Source: Streptomyces sp. A1277
Lineage (GTDB): Bacteria > Actinomycetota > Actinomycetes > Streptomycetales > Streptomycetaceae
NCBI RefSeq assembly: GCF_004795015.1
Contig: NZ_SSBI01000021.1
Coordinates: 53,085-117,084 of the forward strand
DNA: 64,000 nt
Direction: 5' to 3'
Below the pieces are notes generated by a model. It worked only from the letters and a program-made list of their open reading frames with translations. It had not been told where the DNA came from and did not search any database. This document shows, one piece after another, positions 24,585-34,078 of this stretch (its first letter is position 1; each line of letters opens with the position of its first letter). Made by a program: the position numbers and the translations under genes.

Positions 24585-25759
24585 CAGCGGCGTCCCTTCG
24601 GAAGGCCGAGCAGCCGCTCGGCGATGATGTCGCGCTGGATCTCGTTGGTGCCCGCGTAGATGGGGCCGGCCAGCGCGAAGGTGTACCCCTCGGACCAGCC
24701 GCCGCCGTCCGGAGCCTCGGAGGCGTGGTCGGCGAGTTCGCCGCGGGGGCCGAGCAGGTCGAGGGCTGTCTCGTGCAGGGCGATGTCCAGCTCGGACCAG
24801 TAGATCTTGTTGAGGCTGGAGGCGGCCCCGGCGGGACCGCCCTCGCCGTGCAGGACGCGCGAGGCACCCGCGTACGAGAACAGCCGGTAGGCGCGGGCGC
24901 CGATCACCGCGTCCGCGACCCGGTCGCGCAGCGCCGTGTCCGCCGGGTCGCCGTGCTCGTGCCACAGGGCGGTGAGCCGGTCCGCGGCGGCGGTGAAGCG
25001 GCCGGGGCTGCGCAGGGTGAGCCCGCGCTCGTTGCCGGTGGTGCTCATCGCGACCCGCCAGCCCTGCCCGGGTTCGCCGATGACGTCCTCGTCGGGGACG
25101 AACACCTCGTCCAGGAAGAGTTCGGCGAAGGCCGGCTTCCCGTCGAGCCGCCCGATGGGCCGCACGGTGACGCCTTCGGCGTCCAGCGGGAACATCAGAT
25201 ACGTCAGCCCCCGGTGCGGCCGGTCCGCGTCCGGGTCGCTGCGGAACAGGCCGAACGCCCGGTCCGCGAAAGCGGCCCGCGACGACCAGGTCTTCTGCCC
25301 GCCGAGCAGCCAGCCGCCCTCGGTCCGTACCGCCGTGGAGCGCAGCGAGGCGAGGTCGGAACCGGACTCCGGCTCCGACCACGCCTGCGCCCAGATGACC
25401 TCGCCCCGCGCCATCACCGGCAGGACGCGGGCCCGCTGTTCGGCGGTGCCGTGCTCGAAGAGCGTCGGGGCCAGCAGATTGATGCCGTTCTGGCTGACCC
25501 GGCCCGGTGCCCCGGCCGCGTAGTACTCCTCCTCGAAGATCAGCCAGCGCAGCAGGGACGCGCCGCGCCCGCCGAACTCCCCGGGCCAGGAGACCACCGA
25601 CCAGCGGTCGGCGGCCAGGACGGCTTCCCACTCCCGGTGCGCGGCGAAACCCTCGGCGGTCTCCAGTGAGGGCAGGGGCGTGGCCGGGACATGTGCGGCG
25701 AGCCAGTCGCGCACCTCGGTACGGAAGGTCTCGTCGGCCGCGTCGAAGTCGAGGTCCAT
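24584..25759 (-). CDS. fadE31: Acyl-CoA dehydrogenase (FadE31-like)
   Basis: A 391-residue full-length ACAD. It has VVSWPGEFGGRGAS, the FAD-contact AQAWSEPESGSDLASLRSTAV, LGGQKTWSS, and the C-terminal YAGTNEIQRDIIAERLLGLPKGRR that marks the FAD-binding partner subunit. Together with FadE32 and FadE33 it forms the dehydrogenase set of the KstR2 regulon acting on the opened C/D-ring skeleton. Its start overlaps the stop of the upstream hydratase by one base. Confidence 0.85.
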   Translation of the reverse strand: MDLDFDAADETFRTEVRDWLAAHVPATPLPSLETAEGFAAHREWEAVLAADRWSVVSWPGEFGGRGASLLRWLIFEEEYYAAGAPGRVSQNGINLLAPTLFEHGTAEQRARVLPVMARGEVIWAQAWSEPESGSDLASLRSTAVRTEGGWLLGGQKTWSSRAAFADRAFGLFRSDPDADRPHRGLTYLMFPLDAEGVTVRPIGRLDGKPAFAELFLDEVFVPDEDVIGEPGQGWRVAMSTTGNERGLTLRSPGRFTAAADRLTALWHEHGDPADTALRDRVADAVIGARAYRLFSYAGASRVLHGEGGPAGAASSLNKIYWSELDIALHETALDLLGPRGELADHASEAPDGGGWSEGYTFALAGPIYAGTNEIQRDIIAERLLGLPKGRR

Positions 25760-26607
25760 CAGCCGCCCGCCTTCTTCATCGCCCGGATGTCCATGCCGCC
25801 GAGCGCGTCCGGCGCGGTCTCGGCGTTGTGGGCGTGCGCCAGGTGGTGCAGGCCGAACACCGAGTCCATGCCGGTGTGCATCCCCTGGAGGTCCTCGGCC
25901 TGGTTGACCGCGCGCTTGGTCAGGGCCAGGCCCATGCGCGGCATCTCCGCGATGCGCAATGCCAACTCGTGGCTGCGGTCGGCCAGTTCCTCGCGGGGTA
26001 CGACCCGGTTGACCATGCCCACCTCGTAGGCGCGCCGGGCGCTCATCCGGTCGCCGGTGAAAAGGAACTCCTTGGCGATGCGGGGCGGCATCACCCAGGG
26101 GTGGGCGAAGTACTCGACGCCGGGGATGCCCATGCGGACCACGGGGTCGGCGAAGAACGCGTCCTCGGAGGCCACGATCAGGTCGCACACCCAGGCCAGC
26201 ATCAGGCCGCCCGCCACGCACGCGCCCTGCACGGACGCGACGACCGGCTTCGGCAGTTCGCGCCAGCGGCGGCACATGCCGAGATAGACCTCGGACTCGC
26301 GGGCGAAGCGGCTCTCCGCGCCCTCCTTGTCCGAGTGGTCCCACCACAGCCCCGCCCGCCGCTCGAACGGCAGATGCGCGTCCCGCTCCGGGGTGCCGAT
26401 GTCGTGTCCGGCCGAGAAGTGCTTGCCCGCCCCCGCCAGGACGACGGTCTTCACCTCGTTGTCCTCGGCCGCGCGGTAGAACGCCCGGTCCAGGGCGTAG
26501 GTCATCGCGGAGTTCTGCGCGTTGCGGTAGTCCGGGCGGTTCATGGTCACCGTCGCGACCGGGCCCCGCTTCTCGTAGCGCACCGGTTCGTCATGGGCAG
26601 CGGACAT
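25759..26607 (-). CDS. Enoyl-CoA hydratase/isomerase (crotonase family)
   Basis: A 282-residue crotonase. Core motifs are TMNRPDYRNAQNSAM, the oxyanion-hole segments VLAGAGKHFSAGHDIG and VQGACVAGGLMLAWVCDLIVASEDAFFADPVVRMGIPG, and LFTGDRMSARRAYEVGMVNRVVP. A roughly 30-residue insert (RDAHLPFERRAGLWWDHSDKEGAESRF) after the first loop is longer than in typical crotonases. The usual catalytic Glu positions are not obvious (Ala144-Gly region and Val/Arg near 165), so isomerase or C-C hydrolase activity cannot be excluded. First gene of the operon, divergent from fadE30, with a GGAAGGAGGGG Shine-Dalgarno. Confidence 0.8.
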   Translation of the reverse strand: MSAAHDEPVRYEKRGPVATVTMNRPDYRNAQNSAMTYALDRAFYRAAEDNEVKTVVLAGAGKHFSAGHDIGTPERDAHLPFERRAGLWWDHSDKEGAESRFARESEVYLGMCRRWRELPKPVVASVQGACVAGGLMLAWVCDLIVASEDAFFADPVVRMGIPGVEYFAHPWVMPPRIAKEFLFTGDRMSARRAYEVGMVNRVVPREELADRSHELALRIAEMPRMGLALTKRAVNQAEDLQGMHTGMDSVFGLHHLAHAHNAETAPDALGGMDIRAMKKAGG

Positions 26608-26623
26608 CGTGGCCCCTCCTTCC

Positions 26624-26641
26624 CTAACAAGTGTTTGGTAG
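26624..26641. promoter_or_regulatory. KstR2-like operator between divergent operons
   Basis: AACAAGTGTTTGGT (26626-26639) matches the recalled KstR2 consensus AnCAAGnnCTTGnT at all but one fixed position and lies in a wider imperfect palindrome CTAxCAA...TTGxTAG. It separates the minus-strand hydratase-fadE31-32-33 operon from fadE30-ipdF-kstR2-fadA6. A TAGATT at 26639-26644 could be the fadE30 -10. Confidence 0.62.
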
Positions 26642-26655
26642 ATTAACGTACCCCC

Positions 26656-27818
<1,163 letters not shown>

Positions 27819-27822
<4 letters not shown>

Positions 27823-28604
27823 CCCACCGGCCGGCCTACGTACCTGGCCACCACCTCCTGGACGGACGCACCGCGGTGATCACCGCCGCCGCCGGTGCCG
27901 GAATCGGCGGCGCGACCGCCCGTAAATTCCTTGAGGAGGGAGCCCGGATCGTCATCGGCGACGCCCACGAGCGCCGCCTGCGCGAGAGCGCAGACGCGCT
28001 CGCCGAGGAGTTCGGCGCGGACCGGGTCGCCGCACTGCCCTGCGACGTCACCGACCAGGACCAGGTCGACGCCCTGTTCGCGCTCGCCGCCGAACGCCAC
28101 GGCCGGCTCGACATCGTCGTCAACAACGCCGGACTCGGCGGTACCGCCGACCTCGTGGACATGACCGACGAGCAGTGGGCCAAGGTCCTCGACGTCACCC
28201 TCAACGGCACCTTCCGCTGCACCCGCACCGCCCTGCGCCACTTCAAGGACAGCGCCGCCGGCGGCATCGTCGTCAACAACGCCTCCGTCATCGGCTGGCG
28301 CGCCCAGCGCGGCCAGGCCCACTACGCCGCCGCGAAGGCCGGCGTCATGGCCCTCACCCGCTGCGCCGCCCTGGAAGCCGCCGACTTCGGCGTACGCGTC
28401 AACGCCGTCGCCCCGAGCCTCGCCATGCACCCGCACCTGGTGAAGGTCACCACGCCCGAACTCCTCGCCGAACTCACCGAGCGCGAAGCCTTCGGCCGGT
28501 ACGCCGAACCCTGGGAGATCGCCAACGTCATCGTCTTCCTGGCCAGCGGCTACTCCTCGTACCTGACGGGCGAGACCGTCTCGGTGAGCAGCCAGAGGGC
28601 GTGA
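27819..28604 (+). CDS. ipdF: C/D-ring hydroxy-CoA dehydrogenase, SDR (IpdF-like)
   Basis: A 261-residue SDR: TAAAGAGIGGATARKFLEEGARIVIGDAHE, NNAGLGGTADLVDMTDEQW, VVNNASVIGWRAQRGQAHYAAAKAGVMALTR, and a YLTGETVSVSSQRA end. IpdF oxidises the 5-hydroxyl group of the HIP-derived CoA ester. Its position between fadE30 and kstR2 is the same as Rv3559c in the M. tuberculosis KstR2 regulon. ATGA overlap with fadE30 and GTGA overlap with kstR2 indicate one transcript. Confidence 0.85.
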
Positions 28605-29203
28605 GCGCCATCGCCCCGAACCCCAACGCCGAACGACGCGCCGAACTCCTCGCCACCGCTGCCCGGGTCTTCGCCGAGCAGGGCTACAACGCCACCACCG
28701 TCCGCCGCATCGCGGACGCCGCCGGAATGCTCGCGGGCAGCCTCTACTACCACTTCGACTCCAAGGAGGCGATGCTCGACGAGATCCTCACCGCCTTCCT
28801 GGACGAGCTGTGGGCGTGCTACGACACCGTGCTCGCCGCCGGACTCGGCCCCCGGGACACCCTCGGGGCGCTCGTCACCCAGTCCTTCCGGCAGATCGAC
28901 CGGCACGGCCCCGCGGTCGCCATCTACCAGAAGGAGTCCAAGCACCTCTCCGCCCAGCCGCGCTTCGCCCATCTCGCGGGCTCACAGCCCAAGTTCGAGA
29001 ACGCCTGGCTGCGCACGCTGGAACGCGGCGTCGCCGAACAGGCATTCCGGGCCGACCTGGACGTCCGCCTCGTCTACCGGTTCGTCCGCGACACCGTCTG
29101 GGTCGCCGCCTCCTGGTACCGGCCCGGCGGCGCCCACAGCGCGGAGGCGATCGCCCGCCAGTACCTGTCCATGGTCCTCGCCGGCATCACCGCGCGCGGC
29201 TGA
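28601..29203 (+). CDS. kstR2: TetR-family regulator, KstR2-like
   Basis: A 200-residue TetR repressor, equal in length to KstR2. The helix-turn-helix covers about residues 12-60, with RAELLATAARVFAEQGYNATTVRRIADAAGMLAGSLYYHFDSKEAMLDEIL, and the effector domain includes YQKESKHL. KstR2 controls C/D-ring degradation and responds to HIP-CoA. The start is GTG at 28601, overlapping the ipdF stop. Likely operators are the boxes at 26624 and 33942, one in front of each divergent gene set. Confidence 0.85.
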   Translation: MSAIAPNPNAERRAELLATAARVFAEQGYNATTVRRIADAAGMLAGSLYYHFDSKEAMLDEILTAFLDELWACYDTVLAAGLGPRDTLGALVTQSFRQIDRHGPAVAIYQKESKHLSAQPRFAHLAGSQPKFENAWLRTLERGVAEQAFRADLDVRLVYRFVRDTVWVAASWYRPGGAHSAEAIARQYLSMVLAGITARG

Positions 29204-29236
29204 CCCACCCATCACGTTCGCAACGAAGGAGCAGTC

Positions 29237-30394
29237 ATGGCCGAGGCATACATCATCGAAGCGGTCCGCACCCCGGTCGGCCGGCGCAAGGGCGGGCTGT
29301 CCGCCGTCCACCCCGCCGACCTCGGGGCCCATGTCATCAAGGCGCTGGTCGAACGCGGCGGCATCGACCCGGCCGCCGTGGACGACGTCGTCTTCGGCTG
29401 CCTGGACACCGTGGGCCCCCAGGCCGGGGACATCGCCCGCACCGCCTGGCTCGCCGCCGGCCTGCCCGAGGAGGTGCCCGGGACCACCGTCGACCGGCAG
29501 TGCGGCTCCTCCCAGCAGGCCGTCCACTTCGCCGCCCAGGGCGTCATGTCCGGCACCCAGGACCTGGTCGTCGCGGGCGGCACCCAGAACATGTCGATGA
29601 TCCCGATCGCCTTCGCCAGCCGCCAGGCCGCCGAACCCCTCGGCCTCACCGACGGCCCCTACCTCGGCTCCCGGGGGTGGCGGGCCCGCTACGGCGACGC
29701 GCCCGTCAACCAGTTCCACGGCGCCGAACTCATCGCCGAGAAGTGGGGCATCTCCCGCGAGGACATGGAGCACTTCGCGCTCCGCTCGCACCAGCGCGCC
29801 CTGCGCGCCATCGACGAGGGCCGCTTCACCCGCGAGACCGTCGCGTACGGGGACGTCACCGTGGACGAGGGGCCGCGCCGGGACACCTCGCTGGAGAAGA
29901 TGGCGGGGCTCAAGCCGGTGGTGGAGGGCGGACGGCTGACCGCAGGCGTCTCCTCGCAGGTCTCGGACGGGGCGTCCGCGCTGCTCATCGCCTCCGAGCG
30001 GGCCGTCGCCGAGCACGGCCTCACGCCCAGGGCCCGCATCCACCACCTCTCGGTGCGCGGCGAGGACCCGATCCGGATGCTGTCCGCGCCCATCCCGGCG
30101 ACCGCGTACGCGCTGAAGAAGGCCGGCATGTCCATCGGCGACATGGACCTGGTGGAGATCAACGAGGCGTTCGCCCCGGTCGTCCTGGCCTGGCTGAAGG
30201 AGACCGGCGCCGACCCGGACAAGGTCAACGTCAACGGCGGCGCCATCGCGCTCGGCCACCCCCTCGGCGCCACCGGCACCAAGCTGATGACGACCCTCCT
30301 GCACGAACTGGAGCGCACCGGCGGCCGCTACGGCCTCCAGACCATGTGCGAGGGCGGCGGCCAGGCCAACGTGACGATCATCGAACGCCTCTGA
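29237..30394 (+). CDS. fadA6: Thiolase of C/D-ring degradation (FadA6-like)
   Basis: A 385-residue thiolase: AYIIEAVRTPVGRRKGGLSAVHPADLGAHVIKAL, nucleophile Cys in DRQCGSSQQAVHFAAQGVMSG, NEAFAPVVLAWLKETG, ALGHPLGATGTKLM with an intact GHP, and TMCEGGGQANVTIIERL. Its length and position after kstR2 agree with FadA6. It cleaves a 3-keto-CoA from the degraded D ring. Unlike FadA5 it lacks the VGGCVTQAGEQSNN segment. It is closely followed by a hairpin terminator. Confidence 0.88.
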   Translation: MAEAYIIEAVRTPVGRRKGGLSAVHPADLGAHVIKALVERGGIDPAAVDDVVFGCLDTVGPQAGDIARTAWLAAGLPEEVPGTTVDRQCGSSQQAVHFAAQGVMSGTQDLVVAGGTQNMSMIPIAFASRQAAEPLGLTDGPYLGSRGWRARYGDAPVNQFHGAELIAEKWGISREDMEHFALRSHQRALRAIDEGRFTRETVAYGDVTVDEGPRRDTSLEKMAGLKPVVEGGRLTAGVSSQVSDGASALLIASERAVAEHGLTPRARIHHLSVRGEDPIRMLSAPIPATAYALKKAGMSIGDMDLVEINEAFAPVVLAWLKETGADPDKVNVNGGAIALGHPLGATGTKLMTTLLHELERTGGRYGLQTMCEGGGQANVTIIERL

Positions 30395-30404
30395 GGGGCG
30401 GCGC

Positions 30405-30444
30405 GGACCGGGGGCGCGCCATGTGAGCGGCGCGCCCCCGGTCC
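30405..30444. terminator. Hairpin between convergent fadA6 and ipdC
   Basis: Positions 30405-30420 (GGACCGGGGGCGCGCC) and 30429-30444 are a perfect 16-bp inverted repeat with an 8-nt loop, 10 nt after the fadA6 stop and 12 nt from the ipdC stop. It can terminate both strands. Confidence 0.78.
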
Positions 30445-30456
30445 CGTACGCCCGGT

Positions 30457-31524
30457 TCAGCCGGCCGCCGGCAGGCCCTTCAGGGCCGCCCGCGCCTCGT
30501 CCATGATCCGCTCGACCAGTTCCGCGCAGGACGGCAGGTCCTCGATGAGCCCGGCGACCTGGCCCGAGGCCATCACGCCGATGTCCGTGCGGCCCTCGAC
30601 CAACGAGGCTTTGAGCAGCATCGGGGTGTTGGCGGCCAGCAGCACCTGGCTCCAGGACAGGTCCTTGCCGTGCTTCATCGCGAGCCCGTCGCGCACGAGC
30701 TGCGGCCAGCTCGCACCGGACTCGCGGCGGAACGCCGAGGCGTGCCGCAGGGCCCGCAGCAGCGAGGCGGCGCGGCCGGAACGCTCCAGCGAGTCGACCA
30801 TGGCGGTCCGCAGCATGCGGTGCGGCAGGCCGTCCACCCGGTCGGTGACCGTGACGTCCTTGACGGTGGCGGCCAGGTACTTCTCCTTCACCGGGCCGGG
30901 GACGGTGCTGTCGGAGGTGAGCAGGAAGCGCGTGCCCATCCCGATCCCGGCCGCCCCGTAGGCGAGCGCGGCGACCAGGCCGCGCCCGTCGTGGAAGCCG
31001 CCCGCCGCGATCACCGGGATGCCCACGGCGTCCACGACCTGGGGGAGCAGCACCGTGGTGGCCACCTCGCCCGTGTGGCCGCCGCCCTCGCCGCCCTGGA
31101 CCATCACCGCGTCCGCGCCCCAGGCGGCGACCTTCTCCGCGTGCCGGCGGGCGCCGACGGAGGGGATGACGACGACACCGGCGTCCTTGAGGCGGGCGAT
31201 CAGGTCCTTGGAGGGGGCGAGCGCGAAGGACGCGACCCGCACCCCCTCCTCGATCATGATGCCGACCCGCTCGCCCGCGTCGCCCGCGTCCGCCCGCAGA
31301 TTGACGCCGAACGGCGCGTCCGTACGGGACTTGACCTCGCGGATCGCCGCACGCAGCTGTTCGACGCCCATCGTCGCGGAGGCCAGGATGCCGAGCGCCC
31401 CCGCCCGGGCGGAGGCGGAGACCAGCCGGGGCCCGGCCACCCAGCCCATGCCCGTCTGCACGATCGGGTACCGCACCCCGGTCAGCTCGGTGAGCGCGGT
31501 CGGCATCGGTGCGGGCCCGGTCAT
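30457..31524 (-). CDS. ipdC: FMN-dependent nitronate-monooxygenase-family enzyme (IpdC-like)
   Basis: A 355-residue TIM-barrel flavoprotein of the nitronate monooxygenase / enoyl reductase II family: YPIVQTGMGWVAGPRLVSASARAGALGILASATM, the FMN site VMVQGGEGGGHTGEV, IPVIAAGGFHDGRGLVAALAYGAAGIGMGTRFLLTSDS. IpdC is known in the KstR2 regulon as the reductase acting in D-ring opening. It overlaps ipdB by 4 nt. Real nitronate monooxygenase activity is not implied. Confidence 0.87.
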   Translation of the reverse strand: MTGPAPMPTALTELTGVRYPIVQTGMGWVAGPRLVSASARAGALGILASATMGVEQLRAAIREVKSRTDAPFGVNLRADAGDAGERVGIMIEEGVRVASFALAPSKDLIARLKDAGVVVIPSVGARRHAEKVAAWGADAVMVQGGEGGGHTGEVATTVLLPQVVDAVGIPVIAAGGFHDGRGLVAALAYGAAGIGMGTRFLLTSDSTVPGPVKEKYLAATVKDVTVTDRVDGLPHRMLRTAMVDSLERSGRAASLLRALRHASAFRRESGASWPQLVRDGLAMKHGKDLSWSQVLLAANTPMLLKASLVEGRTDIGVMASGQVAGLIEDLPSCAELVERIMDEARAALKGLPAAG

Positions 31525-32300
31525 GCCGGGACCTCCCGCGCGCGCAGTCCCTTCGGGTCGATGACCTCGCGGATCAGCCGCAGTTCGGCCTCGGTGGGCT
31601 CCCGGGTGAGCGGCACGTCGTCGGGGACGGACAGGGCGAAGCCGGTGGCCTCGGTGACCTGTTCGAGGGCGACCCCGGGGTGCAGGGAGCGGATGCGCAT
31701 GGTGCGGTCGGGGGTCTCGAAGTCGAAGACGCCCAGGTCGGTGATGACGCCCGGGATGCGGTGGTAGCGGGTCGCGGACGGGCCGGCCGCCGCGGCCCGG
31801 TCGTAGCCGACGCCGCTCACCATGTCGACGTGTTCCACGAACACCCGCTTCGAGTGCTTGGGCACCCAGTAACTCGTCGGGTTGTTCAAGGTGTTGACGG
31901 GCGCCCCGCGCACCCCGAGCAGCTGGCGGGCGGGCCTGGCCCAGTCGCCGATGCAGGAGATGTTCTGGTTGCCGTGCCGGTCGAGCTGGCTGGCGCCCAT
32001 CATCACGTGCCGGCGGCCGGTCGCGGTGAGCGTCAGGTGCTGGCGGAACGGCAGCCAGCCCTCCACGCTCCCCGGCCGCACACCGACCGCGGGGGTGTCG
32101 CCCATCAGCAGGGCCTCCCCGTCGGTCAGCAGCAGGGCGGGGGAGAAGGTCAGCTTCGCCAGGCGGGCGCCGATCGCCGGGACGGTGCCCATCGGGCTGG
32201 CGAGGACCTCCCCGGCGTCCCGCCACGCCTCGGCGCACGCCACCACGCAGTACTCGGCGCGGCCGGCCGGCGCGGCGGCGGTGGTCTCGGTGCGGCTCAT
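31521..32300 (-). CDS. ipdB: CoA-transferase-fold hydrolase, beta subunit (IpdB)
   Basis: A 259-residue class I CoA-transferase-like subunit with TFSPALLLTDGEALLMGDTPAVGV, GASQLDRHGNQNISCIGDW, NTLNNPTSYWVPKHSKRVFVEHVDMVSGVGYDRA and LEQVTEATGFALSVPDDVPLTREPT. IpdA and IpdB form a heterotetramer that hydrolytically opens the last (C) ring of COCHEA-CoA; they are CoA transferases by fold but not by activity. It overlaps ipdA and ipdC by 4 nt each, as expected for equal subunit production. Confidence 0.9.
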   Translation of the reverse strand: MSRTETTAAAPAGRAEYCVVACAEAWRDAGEVLASPMGTVPAIGARLAKLTFSPALLLTDGEALLMGDTPAVGVRPGSVEGWLPFRQHLTLTATGRRHVMMGASQLDRHGNQNISCIGDWARPARQLLGVRGAPVNTLNNPTSYWVPKHSKRVFVEHVDMVSGVGYDRAAAAGPSATRYHRIPGVITDLGVFDFETPDRTMRIRSLHPGVALEQVTEATGFALSVPDDVPLTREPTEAELRLIREVIDPKGLRAREVPA

Positions 32301-33166
32301 GCTGCCTCCTCCTGGTGGAACGCGGTGACGGCGGCCTGGTAGGCGGCTTCGTCCCCGGACAGGAACCGGGCGACGAACGCGGGCCACGCCTCCGGATCCC
32401 GGGCGGCCCGCACATAGGCGCGCTGGAAGGACTCGTCGCGGTCGTGGTCGGGCACGCAGGAGGTGAAGTGCGCCCCGTTCGGCGTCTCGACCACTCCGTC
32501 CACGAACAGCCGCTTCACCAGCAGGGTCTGCGGCCCGTGCTCCTTCAGCAGGTCCGCCGTCTCCACGATCCGCTCGCAGGAGACGTACGCCCGGTCGGCG
32601 GCCTCGCAGAACAGGTCGTCGAAGTACGGGTCGGGGCCCAGGTACTGGCCGTTGCCCTGCGCGTCGCAGCGGTTGAGGTGGACCAGCGCCGCGTCCAGCC
32701 GCAGTGCCGGCGCCGCGACCAGCTTCTCCCCGTCCTCGTACGGCGAGGTGACCGTGCGCAGGGCCGGGTTGACCGTCATCAGGTCCGAGCCGAGACCGGC
32801 GCGCACCGGCATGAACGGCAGCCGCTGGGCGCCCGCCGTCAGGCCCCACATCATCATCGCCTCGTCCAGCTCGACCATCTCGAACGCGCCGCGCTGCCGG
32901 GCCGCCGTGAAGTGGGGCTCCAGCGGTATCGAGTCGAGCGTGCCGAACGCCGCGACCAGCTTGCGGATCTTCCCGGCGGCCGCGAGCAGCCCGACGTCCG
33001 GCCCGCCGTACGACACCACGGTCAGATCGGTGACGTCCGACCGCAGCAGCGCCCGGACCAGGGCCATCGGCTTGCGGCGCGAGCCCCAGCCGCCGATCCC
33101 GACCGTCATGCCGCTCTCCAGCCGGCCGACGACGTCGTCGGCCGTCATCGTCTTGTCCTGTGTCAC
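32297..33166 (-). CDS. ipdA: CoA-transferase-fold hydrolase, alpha subunit (IpdA)
   Basis: A 289-residue class I CoA-transferase-like subunit: MTVGIGGWGSRRKPMALVRALL, LTVVSYGGPDVGLLAAAGKIRKLV, and VELDEAMMMWGLTAGAQRLPFMPVRAGLGSDL, where the Glu of VELDE or ELDEA lies in the region of the catalytic Glu105 of M. tuberculosis IpdA. It works with IpdB. I use the GTG at 33166 because GGAGCAG lies upstream and the codon overlaps the echA20 stop (GTGA); an ATG six codons later is possible. Confidence 0.88.
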   Translation of the reverse strand: MTQDKTMTADDVVGRLESGMTVGIGGWGSRRKPMALVRALLRSDVTDLTVVSYGGPDVGLLAAAGKIRKLVAAFGTLDSIPLEPHFTAARQRGAFEMVELDEAMMMWGLTAGAQRLPFMPVRAGLGSDLMTVNPALRTVTSPYEDGEKLVAAPALRLDAALVHLNRCDAQGNGQYLGPDPYFDDLFCEAADRAYVSCERIVETADLLKEHGPQTLLVKRLFVDGVVETPNGAHFTSCVPDHDRDESFQRAYVRAARDPEAWPAFVARFLSGDEAAYQAAVTAFHQEEAA

Positions 33167-33918
33167 GCCTGCTGCTCCTTGTCCGTGCCGAAGGCGTCGC
33201 GCACCCGGTCGGCCACACCGCTGAGATTGGCCTCGAAGGTGAAGCCCTGCTCGAAGCGGTAGCTGCGGCGTACGTCGACGGGGTCGATGCCGTTGATGGC
33301 GGCCTTGGCCAGCCGGATCAGGTAGCCGTCCTTGGCGGCGATCTCCCGGGCCAGGGCGAGGGCGGCCGCGGCCAGCCGGTCGGGCGGGACGACGCTCCAC
33401 ACCGAGCCGTGCCGGTGCAGCTCGTGGGCCGTCACCGTGCGGGAGGTGTAGTACAGCGCCCGCATGAGGTGCTGCGGGACCAGCCGGGCCAGGTGCGTGG
33501 CCGCGCCGAGCGCGCCCCGGTCCAGCTCGGGCAGGCCGAAGGCCGCGTCCTCACTGGCCACGATCGCGTCGGCGTTGCCCACCAGGCCGATGCCGCCGCC
33601 CAGGCAGAAGCCGTGCACGGCGGCGACCACCGGGACCTCGCAGTCGTAGACCGCCGCGAACGCCTCGTAGCAGCCGCGGTTGGCGCCGATCAGCGTCTCG
33701 GGTCCGGTCGCGCGCTGCATCTCCTTGATGTCCACGCCCGCGTTGAAGCCGCGGCCTTCGGCGGTGAGGACCACACACCGCACGTCCGGGTCGGCCCCGG
33801 CGGCCCGGACCGCCGCTGCGAGGTCGTACCAGCCCTGCACGGGCAGGGCGTTGACCGGGGGGAAGTCCACGGTGACGAGGGCGATGCCCTCTTCCGGGAC
33901 GGAGGTGGAGACACCCAT
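33163..33918 (-). CDS. echA20: C/D-ring enoyl-CoA hydratase-fold enzyme (EchA20-like)
   Basis: A 251-residue crotonase-fold protein: VDFPPVNALPVQGWYDLAAAVR, VVLTAEGRGFNAGVDIKEMQRATG, VPVVAAVHGFCLGGGIGLVGNADAIVASEDAAFGLPELDRGALGAATHLARLVP. EchA20 acts as a C-C bond hydrolase on the ring-D intermediate (5-OH-HIC-CoA series) in the KstR2 regulon. It is the first gene of echA20-ipdA-ipdB-ipdC. The ATG at 33918 has a poor Shine-Dalgarno distance (GGAAAGG about 14 nt away); an in-frame CTG two codons upstream is better placed and may be the real start. Confidence 0.87.
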   Translation of the reverse strand: MGVSTSVPEEGIALVTVDFPPVNALPVQGWYDLAAAVRAAGADPDVRCVVLTAEGRGFNAGVDIKEMQRATGPETLIGANRGCYEAFAAVYDCEVPVVAAVHGFCLGGGIGLVGNADAIVASEDAAFGLPELDRGALGAATHLARLVPQHLMRALYYTSRTVTAHELHRHGSVWSVVPPDRLAAAALALAREIAAKDGYLIRLAKAAINGIDPVDVRRSYRFEQGFTFEANLSGVADRVRDAFGTDKEQQA

Positions 33919-33941
33919 GAGCAGATCAGCTACCTTTCCAC

Positions 33942-33957
33942 CTAACGTTTGTTTGGT
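33942..33957. promoter_or_regulatory. KstR2-like operator between echA20 and a divergent SDR
   Basis: CTAACGTTTGTTTGGT shares 13 of 16 bases with the operator at 26624-26639 (CTAACAAGTGTTTGGT), including the whole right half TGTTTGGT. It lies 24 nt upstream of echA20 and faces the SDR at 34079. The left half does not match the KstR2 consensus. Confidence 0.5.
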
Positions 33958-33997
33958 TCAAGGTAGCAGTGATGCGGACGCGGCGGGAGAGCGTCAT

Positions 33998-34034
33998 ACC
34001 ACTCAGTGGTGACGGACACCGCTCCGTGGTGACG
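33998..34034 (+). repeat. Two 17-bp direct repeats upstream of the SDR at 34079
   Basis: ACCACTCAGTGGTGACG at 33998-34014 and ACCGCTCCGTGGTGACG at 34018-34034 differ at two positions and are set 20 nt apart, two helical turns, so a regulator could bind both on the same DNA face. The first begins with the 13-bp palindrome ACCACT-C-AGTGGT. They lie 45 to 81 nt before the SDR start, in a typical operator position. Confidence 0.5.
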
Positions 34035-34078
34035 ACCCCCCCGCCCCCGCTGACCCGCCGATGGAAAGGACACCCGTC

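Noticed and set aside
25759..26607. Naming this crotonase echA19.
   Set aside because: The insert after the first oxyanion loop and sequence around the second do not match recalled EchA19.
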